This document shows positions 22,062 to 30,968 of a stretch of DNA of 64,000 bases, piece by piece. Within the stretch, counting starts at the first letter, position 1; every line of letters begins with the position of its first letter. The notes under the pieces are model-generated. The model searched no databases and had not been told where the DNA came from. It was given only the letters and a program-made list of their open reading frames with translations. The DNA lies in contig CAIOKY010000149.1 of NCBI GenBank assembly GCA_903858965.1, forward strand, positions 17,282 to 81,281, given 5' to 3'. Both the position numbers and the translations under genes were made by a program. The stretch is from an uncultured Nitrosomonadales bacterium. Its GTDB lineage: Bacteria; Pseudomonadota; Gammaproteobacteria; Burkholderiales; Gallionellaceae.

Positions 22062-22694
22062 ATGAACCCCGCCAAACGTCGCGAAATATTTTTACGCCTG
22101 CAAGCGGCCAACCCGCACCCGACTACCGAGCTGGAATACAAGACGCCGTTCGAGCTGCTGGTCGCGGTGATGCTCTCGGCGCAGGCCACCGATGTCAGCG
22201 TGAATGCCGCAACGCGGCACCTGTACCCGGTCGCCAATACGCCCGAGAAAATCCTCGCGCTCGGCGAGGAAAAGCTGCGCGAGTACATCCAGCGCATCGG
22301 CCTGTACAAGACCAAGGCCAAGCACGTGATACAGACCTGTCGTTTGCTGCTGGAGAAGCACGGCGGCACGGTGCCGCAAACCCGCGAGGCGCTGGAAGCA
22401 CTGCCCGGCGTGGGCCGCAAGACCGCCAACGTGATCCTCAATACCGCGTTCGGCCAGCCCACCATCGCGGTGGACACGCACATCTTCCGCGTATCGAATC
22501 GCACCGGCATCGCGCCCGGCAAGGATGTGGTGGAAGTTGAAAAGAAGCTGATCAAGTTTGTGCCGGACGAATTCAAGCACGACGCGCATCATTGGTTGAT
22601 ATTGCACGGTCGCTATGTCTGCCAGGCGCGCAAACCGAAATGCGGCGCGTGTATCATTCGCGACCTTTGTGAGTTCAAGGGAAAGGAACTGTGA
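22062..22694 (+). CDS. nth: Endonuclease III
   Basis: HhH motif LPGVGRKTANVIL and C-terminal 4Fe-4S CxxxxxxCxxCxxxxxC. Confidence 0.97.
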   Translation: MNPAKRREIFLRLQAANPHPTTELEYKTPFELLVAVMLSAQATDVSVNAATRHLYPVANTPEKILALGEEKLREYIQRIGLYKTKAKHVIQTCRLLLEKHGGTVPQTREALEALPGVGRKTANVILNTAFGQPTIAVDTHIFRVSNRTGIAPGKDVVEVEKKLIKFVPDEFKHDAHHWLILHGRYVCQARKPKCGACIIRDLCEFKGKEL

Positions 22695-22705
22695 CCATAA
22701 ATAAT

Positions 22706-22821
22706 CCGTCATTCCCGCGCAGGCGTGAATCCAGTGGGTTTACTTAATGGGCCATTGTTTTGTCCGCGCTTTGCGCGGAGACGTTAGATCGGCTGGATTC
22801 CCGCCTGCGCGGGAATGACGG
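22706..22821. repeat. Inverted pair of ATTCCCGCGCAGGCGGGAAT-type repeats flanking a central hairpin (REP/MITE-like)
   Basis: CCGTCATTCCCGCGCAGGCGTGAATCCAG ... CTGGATTCCCGCCTGCGCGGGAATGACGG with TCCGCGC-TTT-GCGCGGA between. Confidence 0.85.
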
Positions 22822-22851
22822 CAGGTTGTTATTCACTTTGGAGTAGACACT

Positions 22852-23277
22852 TTGTTTTTCAATCCATCGCGCGACGAAGCGCGCAATTTTTTATTTGAAT
22901 CCTGGCGCAAGCACAGAGCCAAGGAATTGTTGACGCCGCTGGAAGACTTGGCCACTCAACTCATCGGCAAGCATCCCGAATACTTTGCCGTGCTGGAAAA
23001 TCCGCAGCAGTATCAGGACAAGGATTATCAACCGGAACAGGGCACAACCAACCCCTTCCTGCATCTGATGATGCACCTGACCATCGAGGAACAGATCTCC
23101 ATCGACCAGCCGGCTGGGATACGCGCGCAGTTCGTACGATTGACGCAGAAGCTGGAATCGGAACACGATGCGCAGCATCGCATGATGGAATGCCTCAGCG
23201 AAATGATCTGGCAAGCACAGCGCAATCGCACCCAGCCGGATGCCGCGATATACTTCGCGTGTTTAGAAAAACAATAG
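22852..23277 (+). CDS. DUF1841 family protein
   Basis: MFFNPSRDEARNFLFESWRKHRAKELLTPLE ... NPFLHLMMHLTIEEQ; TTG start. Confidence 0.85.
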   Translation: MFFNPSRDEARNFLFESWRKHRAKELLTPLEDLATQLIGKHPEYFAVLENPQQYQDKDYQPEQGTTNPFLHLMMHLTIEEQISIDQPAGIRAQFVRLTQKLESEHDAQHRMMECLSEMIWQAQRNRTQPDAAIYFACLEKQ

Positions 23278-23289
23278 ACGGGCAATGCT

Positions 23290-23829
23290 ATGCGCTTGAG
23301 CAAGATCACTACTCGTACCGGCGACACCGGCACAACCGGCTTGGCCGACGGAACTCGTCTCGGCAAAGACCACGCGCGCTTCGCTGTGTTGGGCAGTGTG
23401 GATGAATTGAACAGTCACATCGGTGTAATGCTTGCAGAACAACTTCCAACTGACATTCGCTCGATGTTATTGCAGATACAGAATGATTTGTTCGACCTGG
23501 GCGGCGCACTCGCGCTGCCTACGCAGGACACGTTCGCGGAAAGCAAAGTCGCATGGCTGGATGAGCAGCTCGCGCACTACAACGCCGACCTGCCGCCGCT
23601 GCGCGAATTCATCTTACCCGGCGGTTCGCGCGCAGGTGCGCTGTGCCACGTGGCGCGCACTGTCGCGCGACGCGCCGAGCGCGACCTCGTCGTGCTGTCA
23701 CAAAACGATGCCGTGCCGCAACACGCGCTGCCTTATCTGAATCGCTTGTCTGATCTGTTGTTCGTGCTGAGCCGCTGCATCAACCGCCTGCAAGCGGTAC
23801 CTGAAACATTGTGGCGGCGCGACGAATAA
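23290..23829 (+). CDS. Cob(I)yrinic acid a,c-diamide adenosyltransferase (PduO type)
   Basis: MRLSKITTRTGDTGTTGLADGTRLGKDHARFAVLGSVDELNS. Confidence 0.95.
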   Translation: MRLSKITTRTGDTGTTGLADGTRLGKDHARFAVLGSVDELNSHIGVMLAEQLPTDIRSMLLQIQNDLFDLGGALALPTQDTFAESKVAWLDEQLAHYNADLPPLREFILPGGSRAGALCHVARTVARRAERDLVVLSQNDAVPQHALPYLNRLSDLLFVLSRCINRLQAVPETLWRRDE

Positions 23830-23837
23830 CCTGGATT

Positions 23838-23868
23838 ACCTGCATCTGCGTTGAGGTCCGATGCAGGT
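23838..23868. terminator. Hairpin between convergent genes
   Basis: ACCTGCATC - 13 nt - GATGCAGGT. Confidence 0.5.
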
Positions 23869-23893
23869 GATGATGAAGAAAGAAACCTGAAGG

Positions 23894-24196
23894 TTATTGG
23901 ACGTGCTCGGGATAATGGTAATACCCGGCGTTCAGGTAACGCGCAACCTCCACGACATCGGCGTTATTCCAACCCAGTCCGGCCACTTCCTGCCAGCGGC
24001 GTACTTGTGCATTCAGGCTGACCCAATCCGTGGCGATCTTCTTGTCCCGCCAATGAATCTTGGCGCTGTGGCAGGCGATGCAATGTGTCGTATACAGCAA
24101 TTCCCCGCGCGAAGTATCGCCCTTGGGTTCGGCATTGGCAACAGCGGAAATCATCAGGCCGAATAGCAATACGGCATAAACCCATTTTCCAGTCAT
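23894..24196 (-). CDS. Exported small c-type cytochrome
   Basis: Signal peptide, CIACH heme motif. Confidence 0.8.
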   Translation of the reverse strand: MTGKWVYAVLLFGLMISAVANAEPKGDTSRGELLYTTHCIACHSAKIHWRDKKIATDWVSLNAQVRRWQEVAGLGWNNADVVEVARYLNAGYYHYPEHVQ

Positions 24197-24387
24197 CTCG
24201 CTCTCCTTAAGTGATCGGGCTGATTTTCTCTCGATATGTGTTTCAGTATAGGCCTCGCTCCCCGGTTAATCAAACCACGGTTACCCAAAGAGCCCCGTCA
24301 GGATTTGTGCATCCTTTCCCTTACCTACGGATATCTCGGCGACCATCATTACCCTATTGATTAAATGGTCTTATTTGCTGATTTTTC

Positions 24388-24621
24388 TTGCCTTTTGAAT
24401 CAACCGATGACAATATTTCTTCCACCACATTGCTGGCTCGCTTGCAGTCCCATCAGACCGATAGTGCGCCATCGAAACTAAAAGTTTTGTGGTGTACGTG
24501 GGTTCCCTTAACTATTTTTGGAGGTGTTATCGTGTCAACCATGATTTATTTGCCGCTGGTTTTGTCGCCCTATATTCTGCTGAGTCTCATGATCTTGTTT
24601 AGCGGCAAGTCTTCAGACTAG
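24388..24621 (+). CDS. Small hypothetical membrane protein
   Basis: 77-aa ORF with two hydrophobic segments, followed by a good terminator at about 24669. Confidence 0.4.
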   Translation: MPFESTDDNISSTTLLARLQSHQTDSAPSKLKVLWCTWVPLTIFGGVIVSTMIYLPLVLSPYILLSLMILFSGKSSD

Positions 24622-24668
24622 ATAGTGATGCCCCGGTCAGCGATATCTTGGCTGACAGAATCAAGGGT

Positions 24669-24701
24669 GGCCTGGCTTCGGTCAGGCCTTTTGGTTTTTT
24701 A
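24669..24701 (+). terminator. Rho-independent terminator
   Basis: GGCCTG-GCTTCGGT-CAGGCC followed by TTTTGGTTTTTT. Confidence 0.75.
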
Positions 24702-24862
24702 CCGTAACCAAGGTATGCGCCATAGCAACAACAAGCGCACGGCACAGCCTCTGCAAACATCAGCAAACCGGTAATCGCCGACATCGTTGCCAGTCTGAAG
24801 ATTTACTTTGGCGCGCGGCTATATCACAATGTCCGCAAATCAACTTCTCGGATGTTCAACCG

Positions 24863-25285
24863 ATGACAAGATTCATCCGGCACCCTGCGGAAATCCCGAT
24901 CGAGGTCAAGGTCCACGGCCAGTCGGCCTACGCCACGCATAACGCTGTCAACCTGAGCATCGGCGGGCTGGCCTTTCGTTGTGACCGCGAGCTTGAGCCG
25001 GGGGATATCGCGGAGATACGCATCCCGTTCGTCAGCCCGCCCTTTGCAGCGGAGGCTCGAGTGGCCTGGTGCACGGCGCGCCAGGGCATTTTCGAAATCG
25101 GTGTCGAGTTCCAGGATCAGGATGATGCCTTCACCGCACGCATGGTGGAACAGGTGTGTCACATCGAAAATTACAAACAGGAAATATTGCTCACCGAAGG
25201 ACGACGCCTGTCATCGGAGGAAGCGGCAGCGGAATGGATCGATAAGTTCGCTGCGCGGTTTCCCGGTTCTGCCGATGCAAAATAA
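24863..25285 (+). CDS. PilZ domain protein (putative c-di-GMP binding)
   Basis: RHPAEIPIEV ... HNAVNLSIGGLAFRCDRELEPGDIAEIRIPF, matching the PilZ (D/N)xSxxG element. Confidence 0.8.
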   Translation: MTRFIRHPAEIPIEVKVHGQSAYATHNAVNLSIGGLAFRCDRELEPGDIAEIRIPFVSPPFAAEARVAWCTARQGIFEIGVEFQDQDDAFTARMVEQVCHIENYKQEILLTEGRRLSSEEAAAEWIDKFAARFPGSADAK

Positions 25286-25368
25286 AAAAGCCATTGTCCC
25301 ATCCTCCCGACAGGTCGGGGGAATGAGCCAATGGCTAAAGCAGAACGCCCTGTTAGCGCTTGTAACTA

Positions 25369-25890
25369 CTATGGATTAGGGCCGTAGACAAAATCGACCC
25401 GGCGGTTTTCTTTCCAGCATTTCTCTTCATGGCAAGTGAGCCGCGGCTTCTCTTCACCCAAGCTCAATATTTTTATTTGCCGCTCGGAGACACCCCATAG
25501 CTCAAGATACTTGCGCACGGCGTTAGCCCGCTTTTTGCCCAGGGCAAGATTGTATTCGTTGCTGCCGCGCTCATCCGCATTTCCTTGCAGCGTCACAGTT
25601 TCATTCCCGTGCGCCTTGAGGAAATCACCCTGCTGCTGGAGAACGTCCCGATAGGTCGGCTCGACTACATACTTATCGAAATCAAAGTAAACACTTTTCT
25701 TTTGCAGGTCTTGCAATTGAGCCGCCAATTTTTTCGATTCTGCATCAGAATCTGACACGGTTCCAGTTGAAGGACTGCTTGCAGCTGCCGCAGGAGGCGG
25801 GGCCGGTGTGGGGGCGGGGTTGGATTTTGGTGATGAAGCACATGCCGAAAGTACAAGGAGTAGCGATACAGCGACAACTGATTTTTGCAT
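25369..25890 (-). CDS. Peptidoglycan-associated OmpA-family lipoprotein (Pal-like)
   Basis: Lipobox LSAC; VYFDFDKYVV and GNADERGSNEYNLALGKKRANAVRKYL. Confidence 0.92.
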   Translation of the reverse strand: MQKSVVAVSLLLVLSACASSPKSNPAPTPAPPPAAAASSPSTGTVSDSDAESKKLAAQLQDLQKKSVYFDFDKYVVEPTYRDVLQQQGDFLKAHGNETVTLQGNADERGSNEYNLALGKKRANAVRKYLELWGVSERQIKILSLGEEKPRLTCHEEKCWKENRRVDFVYGPNP

Positions 25891-26021
25891 AATGTTTTTT
25901 CCTGTCGAAGGTTGCGTGACGAAACTTCACAATCACTCCAGGCAACGGCATCCGGAGCTGTTACGAAAGTGATAGCTGCGGATGCTACAAGATGCTCCGT
26001 CAAGATTGCGTTAAGAAAACG

Positions 26022-27311
26022 CTATCCGGTGGACAGAGCGGACGATTTGGCAAAGATCAGCCGCGCTGATGTGCCGTGTCCCGGACTGCTTTTGATGACC
26101 GCCTCCCAGCCGTACCGGTCACAGATGCGCTTGACAAGCGACAGGCCAATGCCGGAGCCGGTGCTGCCGGAGCCCTTGAATTGCCGCTGAAATATTTTCC
26201 CGATCTCTTGCTCGGGTATGCCCCGGCCAGTATCGGTTACCGTCAGCGTATCGTCCTCCAATGCAATGGAAACTTTGCCGGAGTCTGTGTAGGCAAAGGC
26301 ATTTCTGATCAGATTGGCCACGACAATTCCCAGCAGTGTGCGCTCCGCCTCGATATGCGGCTGGCTTATACAAGCGAGTTCGACGGTGGTTGTTTCGTTC
26401 AGCAGATAACGGTGAGCTTCGACGGTATCTGCGACCAATTTCCATACGTCACAGTTTTGCACAACCGGCTCTGCCAGTGTTTCTTCCCTGGCCATCAAAA
26501 GCAATGCCGATGTGATGCCGGTCATTTCCCGGTTGGCACGTGTGATCCTCGCCAGACGCTCCCGCTGCTTGTTGCCGAGTGTGTTGTCGCCTTCCATCAG
26601 TTCCACCGCGCCCTGAACGATGGCCAGCGGTGTCCTGAGTTCATGGCTGACGTCCAGCGTGAATGCTCTTTCTCTATCGATGAAGGCCTTCATGCGTGTC
26701 AGGTAGCCACCGAACACCCCGGCCAGCTTGCCGATTTCATTGTCATCGAATCCCTTGGCGACCTCATGCACCTCGTCTTCGGGCTTTGCCGCGCTCACCC
26801 GCCGCGCAAGCTCCGTCAGGGGTGCAACCACCCTGCCTGCCAGAAACCAGCCGATTCCCGCCGACATCAATGTCGCGATCAATGCACCGAACACCAGATA
26901 AACGAGGAATTCCTGTTCCCGGTGATGTTGCTGTATTTCGTTGAACAGCATGAAGTAACGCTCGCCATCCCGGTCGAACACCGCGACCCGGTAGGGTATG
27001 TCGTCCAGCAACAGCTCATGTTTCCCCGGTGTCAGCCTGAGCAGCTCCGGTGGAATATCTGCTGCGGCATCGCCCTGTTTGTGAACGAAGCCGCGAACAC
27101 TGACTGTTGCAGGCAACAGCGCTTGCGGATTGCGCGCACGACGGAACAGGTAGTCGTCCATTTCCGCACTGAGCGTTTCATCCATCAAGTGCTCGCCAAG
27201 ATTGTGCGCCGCGAAAGACAGTCCCATTGACAGCAACAAGCTGATCGATGCGCCAAATAAAAAGAATGTTGTCGCCAGACGGAAACGCAGGCTGTGACGG
27301 ACGTTACTCAT
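26022..27311 (-). CDS. Sensor histidine kinase
   Basis: Two TM segments, HAMP, FTLDVSHELRTPLAIVQG H-box, DTGRGIP and GSGIGLSLVKRI. Confidence 0.92.
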   Translation of the reverse strand: MSNVRHSLRFRLATTFFLFGASISLLLSMGLSFAAHNLGEHLMDETLSAEMDDYLFRRARNPQALLPATVSVRGFVHKQGDAAADIPPELLRLTPGKHELLLDDIPYRVAVFDRDGERYFMLFNEIQQHHREQEFLVYLVFGALIATLMSAGIGWFLAGRVVAPLTELARRVSAAKPEDEVHEVAKGFDDNEIGKLAGVFGGYLTRMKAFIDRERAFTLDVSHELRTPLAIVQGAVELMEGDNTLGNKQRERLARITRANREMTGITSALLLMAREETLAEPVVQNCDVWKLVADTVEAHRYLLNETTTVELACISQPHIEAERTLLGIVVANLIRNAFAYTDSGKVSIALEDDTLTVTDTGRGIPEQEIGKIFQRQFKGSGSTGSGIGLSLVKRICDRYGWEAVIKSSPGHGTSARLIFAKSSALSTG

Positions 27312-27975
27312 CGCTGATCTGGTAACCGATTCCCCGATGGGTTCTGATCAGCGGCTGATCTGATTGCTTGTCGATGGCGCTGCGCAAGATATGCAGATGC
27401 GCGCGCAGCGCATCGCTGTCCGGGGGAGAGTCGCCCCAGATGCCGCGTTCAAGAACCTCCCTCGACAACACGCGCGGGGAATTCCTCATCAACAGATCCA
27501 GGATCTTTAGCGGTATGGGAGGCAGCTCTATGGTTCTCTTGCCGCGCGTTATTTTCAGCGTGCCGGGATCGAAAGACAAGTCGCCCACGTGCAAGGCGGA
27601 CGAGCTGTCCCGTACCTGGGAGCGGCGCACCAGCGCGTTGAGGCGCGCTTCCACTTCGCGCATCACGAACGGCTTGACCACATAATCATCGGCTCCCGCT
27701 TCGAGTCCGGCAATCTTGTCGTCCAGCGAATCGCGAGCCGTCAGCATCAGGAGCGGCATCTGTTTACCGGCTTCGCGCAAACGGCGGCACAAAACCAAAC
27801 CGTCGATTCCCGGCAACATCAGGTCCAGGATCAGGACATCATATTGGTTCGATGTGGCGAGATGAAGTCCGGAAATGCCATCCCCGGCCAGATCCACGAT
27901 ATGGCCTTTCAGTTCGAAATAATCGAACATGTTTTGCGCAAGGTCGCGATTGTCTTCGATCAGGAGCAGGTACAT
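27304..27975 (-). CDS. OmpR-family response regulator
   Basis: Receiver DLMLPGIDGL plus C-terminal winged helix; overlaps the kinase gene. Confidence 0.93.
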   Translation of the reverse strand: MYLLLIEDNRDLAQNMFDYFELKGHIVDLAGDGISGLHLATSNQYDVLILDLMLPGIDGLVLCRRLREAGKQMPLLMLTARDSLDDKIAGLEAGADDYVVKPFVMREVEARLNALVRRSQVRDSSSALHVGDLSFDPGTLKITRGKRTIELPPIPLKILDLLMRNSPRVLSREVLERGIWGDSPPDSDALRAHLHILRSAIDKQSDQPLIRTHRGIGYQISDE

Positions 27976-28020
27976 TTCTTGAGTATCCGGAAATGTTTTC
28001 CGGCGATCATGCTTTTTTCT

Positions 28021-28899
28021 TCATGCTGCACCGCCGAGGCAGCCATCCTGAAAATCCCTGATGGCCTGGTAGATTTCTTCTTTGGTGTTCATCACGAAGG
28101 GCCCGTGCTGCACGATGGATTCGCGCAGCGGTTTGCCGGAGATCAGGATGGCCCTTGCCGGAACCGTTGCGCCGAGGATCACTCCGTCAGCCTGCGGCAT
28201 GTTGGCAAGTATGCCCATGCGATTCTCGCCCAAGGTCTTGCCGTTGATCGTGACGAAGCCGCGGTAGACATAGATGAAGGCATTGTGCGCCGCCGGAATG
28301 CGTGTCGAGAACGTGCTGCCTGCCGGCAGGTCGATGTCGATATACAGCGGCTCGGTATCCTCGCGCGTCATCGCGCCAGTGACGCCATTGCTCGACCCCG
28401 CGATCACGCGCACCGTCACGCCTTCCGCTGTCACATATTCGGGAATTTCCTCTTTGGCAATATCGCGGTACCAGGCCGGAATCATCTTGCGCCTTGCGGG
28501 CAGGTTCAACCATAACTGGAAGCCTTCCATGACGCCGTCTTCCTGTTCCGGCATCTCGGAATGGATGATGCCGCGTCCGGCGGTCATCCATTGCACACCG
28601 CCGTTTTGCAACAACCCCTGGTGTCCGGCATTGTCGCGATGGCGCATGCGCCCGGCGATCATGTAGGTAACTGTCTCGAAACCGCGGTGCGGATGGTCGG
28701 GAAAGCCGGCGATGTAATCGTCCGGGTCGTCGCTGTGAAAATTGTCCAGCATCAGGAACGGATCGAGCCGTTGTTGCAGATTCTGCGTGAGCACGCGCGT
28801 GAGTTTGACGCCGGCTCCATCGCTGGTCGCCACCCCGGTGACGATGTGCTCTATCGTCCTCGATTGCGCAACAGATGAAAGTTTGATGGCCTGATTCAC
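28021..28899 (-). CDS. Pirin family protein
   Basis: FPDHPHRGFETVTYMIAGRMRHRDNAGHQGLLQNGGVQWMTAGRGIIHSEMPE. Confidence 0.95.
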   Translation of the reverse strand: MNQAIKLSSVAQSRTIEHIVTGVATSDGAGVKLTRVLTQNLQQRLDPFLMLDNFHSDDPDDYIAGFPDHPHRGFETVTYMIAGRMRHRDNAGHQGLLQNGGVQWMTAGRGIIHSEMPEQEDGVMEGFQLWLNLPARRKMIPAWYRDIAKEEIPEYVTAEGVTVRVIAGSSNGVTGAMTREDTEPLYIDIDLPAGSTFSTRIPAAHNAFIYVYRGFVTINGKTLGENRMGILANMPQADGVILGATVPARAILISGKPLRESIVQHGPFVMNTKEEIYQAIRDFQDGCLGGAA

Positions 28900-28959
28900 G
28901 GTTGCATTCCCGTTTTTATTTGTGCCTGGTTCGCACCAGACAATGAACGCGCATGGCGT

Positions 28960-29562
28960 TCATGACTGGCTCGCGGCATCCACCGCATGCAGAAAAACCG
29001 CGTACGGCTGAGCTCCGGAAAATCCCTTGCCTGACGCAAAAATGAAATTCGGCACGCTGCGTATGCCCCGTTCAAAAGCATCGGAGGTCGCACGCTCGAC
29101 CTCTGCCCGGTAACGTCCGGTGTGCAGGGTATCGAGCACCTCGTCGCGGGGCATCCCCACCTCCGCTCCTATTTCAGCAAGCACCTTCGGATCACCGATG
29201 TCGCGTGCTTGCGCGAAGTAAGCAGTGAAAACTGCGCGATGATAGGCATCGTCCAGGCCTTTGGCTTCTGCAAGAAAACCTATTTCATGTGCCTGACGGG
29301 TGTTCGGTACCAGCGCGGGACGGTTAAGCGGCAGACCCGCCGCTTGAGTGGCCTCACGGACCGCAGCTTCGGCGCGTTCCAGGCGTTCCGGGGGAAGTAT
29401 CGAAGCCAGCGGAACACCGCCTTCGGGAGTATCCGGGCGCAGCAAGTAGGGATTCCAATGCAGGCGAACCGGACGCTCTTTTTCCAGCCGTGTGAGTCGC
29501 CCCAAGCCGATGTAACACCATGGACAGATAAAGTCGGCGTATATCTCAATGGTCGTGGGCAT
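28960..29562 (-). CDS. DsbA-family (FrnE-like) thioredoxin-fold oxidoreductase
   Basis: IEIYADFICPWCYIGLGRLTRLEKER CPWC active site. Confidence 0.88.
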   Translation of the reverse strand: MPTTIEIYADFICPWCYIGLGRLTRLEKERPVRLHWNPYLLRPDTPEGGVPLASILPPERLERAEAAVREATQAAGLPLNRPALVPNTRQAHEIGFLAEAKGLDDAYHRAVFTAYFAQARDIGDPKVLAEIGAEVGMPRDEVLDTLHTGRYRAEVERATSDAFERGIRSVPNFIFASGKGFSGAQPYAVFLHAVDAASQS

Positions 29563-29751
29563 TAAAAACTCCTGTTTGTGGTTCGCGAAAACCACAGATT
29601 AAATCGGCGTTTCATCAAGCAACCAAAAAGACTGCCTGGTACGGCTCCTATTATCATGGCGAGTCGTACCGCAAAGCAAATGGGAATCGATTTTTCACCG
29701 GTATCAACAGTGCTACAATTCCGCCCCCCGTTCATATCAAGGAGAACCCTC

Positions 29752-30306
29752 ATGCGTCGCATACTACTTGCTGTTGCTTTAGCCGGTTTATCCACTTTGA
29801 CTTACGCTTCCGGTTTCAAACTATCCAGCCCGGAGATAAAGGCCAACAGTACGATACCCAAGAGTTTCGAATTCAATGGGTTCGGTTGTTCCGGCGAAAA
29901 CAAGTCGCCCGCCCTGAAATGGAGCGGTGCGCCCAAGGACACCAAGAGTTTTGCCGTGACCGTTTATGACCCCGATGCGCCGACCGGCTCGGGCTGGTGG
30001 CACTGGGTAGTCATCAACATCCCGGCTGACGTTACCGAACTGGCTGCGAACGCCGGAGCGCTCAACAGCACCACCCTGCCCAAGGGCGCGGTACAAGGCC
30101 GTACCGACTACGGCTCGGCAGCCTGGGGCGGCACCTGCCCACCACAAGGAGACAAGCCACACCACTACATTTTCACGGTATACGCGCTGAAGACCGATAA
30201 AATCGACGTTCCAGCCGATGCCACTGCGGCGTTGACCGGCTATATGATCCATGCAAATACACTGGGCAAAGCCAGTTTTACCGCAAAGTATGGCCGTTCC
30301 AAGTAA
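29752..30306 (+). CDS. YbhB/YbcL (PEBP/RKIP) family exported protein
   Basis: Signal peptide; ENKSPALKWSGAPKDTKSFAVTVYDPDAPTGSGWWHWVVINIP. Confidence 0.93.
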   Translation: MRRILLAVALAGLSTLTYASGFKLSSPEIKANSTIPKSFEFNGFGCSGENKSPALKWSGAPKDTKSFAVTVYDPDAPTGSGWWHWVVINIPADVTELAANAGALNSTTLPKGAVQGRTDYGSAAWGGTCPPQGDKPHHYIFTVYALKTDKIDVPADATAALTGYMIHANTLGKASFTAKYGRSK

Positions 30307-30321
30307 CCATATAATGCTTAA

Positions 30322-30345
30322 GGGCGGGGGTAAATCATCCCGCCC
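30322..30345 (+). terminator. Probable terminator after PEBP gene
   Basis: GGGCGGG...CCCGCCC. Confidence 0.5.
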
Positions 30346-30430
30346 GATTCAGAAATATTTTTAAACACCATAAAACTGGTGCTAAACTCCTATCCGCTGC
30401 ATGTGCAGTATTCACAACAAGGGAAAAAAC

Positions 30431-30715
30431 ATGAACAGAAAAGAACTCATAGATGCCTTGGCCGACAAGACAGGCAGTTCCAAAGCAGATGCTGATCGCA
30501 ACATTGCAGCACTGATTGAAATCGTCACCAACACTCTGAAGAAGGGTGACAATGTCGCTTTGGTTGGTTTTGGCACATTCGAAGTACGCAAGCGTGCAGC
30601 ACGCGCCGGCCGCAATCCCAGCACTGGCGAAGCAATCAAGATCAAGGCAGCGAAGGTTCCGGCATTCAAGGCTGGCGCTACGCTGAAGACAGCAGTAAAC
30701 GGCGCAAAGAAATAA
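30431..30715 (+). CDS. HU-family DNA-binding protein
   Basis: [32 protein letters not shown] ... [22 protein letters not shown]. Confidence 0.95.
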   Translation: MNRKELIDALADKTGSSKADADRNIAALIEIVTNTLKKGDNVALVGFGTFEVRKRAARAGRNPSTGEAIKIKAAKVPAFKAGATLKTAVNGAKK

Positions 30716-30968
30716 ATCAATTGCATCTGCAGCACACCAGCCCTCCACGGGGCTGGTGACTGTGTCTCGCCACGTCTCATCTGCACGGCGGCCTGCCCGC
30801 AGAAACATAGTCCCAGTTAATTTCTTCAAGTTCGTGATATCGCCGGCGGATTATTCCGACTCCCGGATTTTGCCGCCTCCAGATTTCCCGCATCCTGCCT
30901 CCATTCCGGCGTACGATAGTCCTGTCTGAATACTCCGCGCATGGCTGTGCCGAAAGAGAACTCGCACT

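Noticed and set aside
26076-27230. 384-aa plus-strand ORF
   Set aside because: Antisense to the sensor histidine kinase; translation has no recognisable domain.
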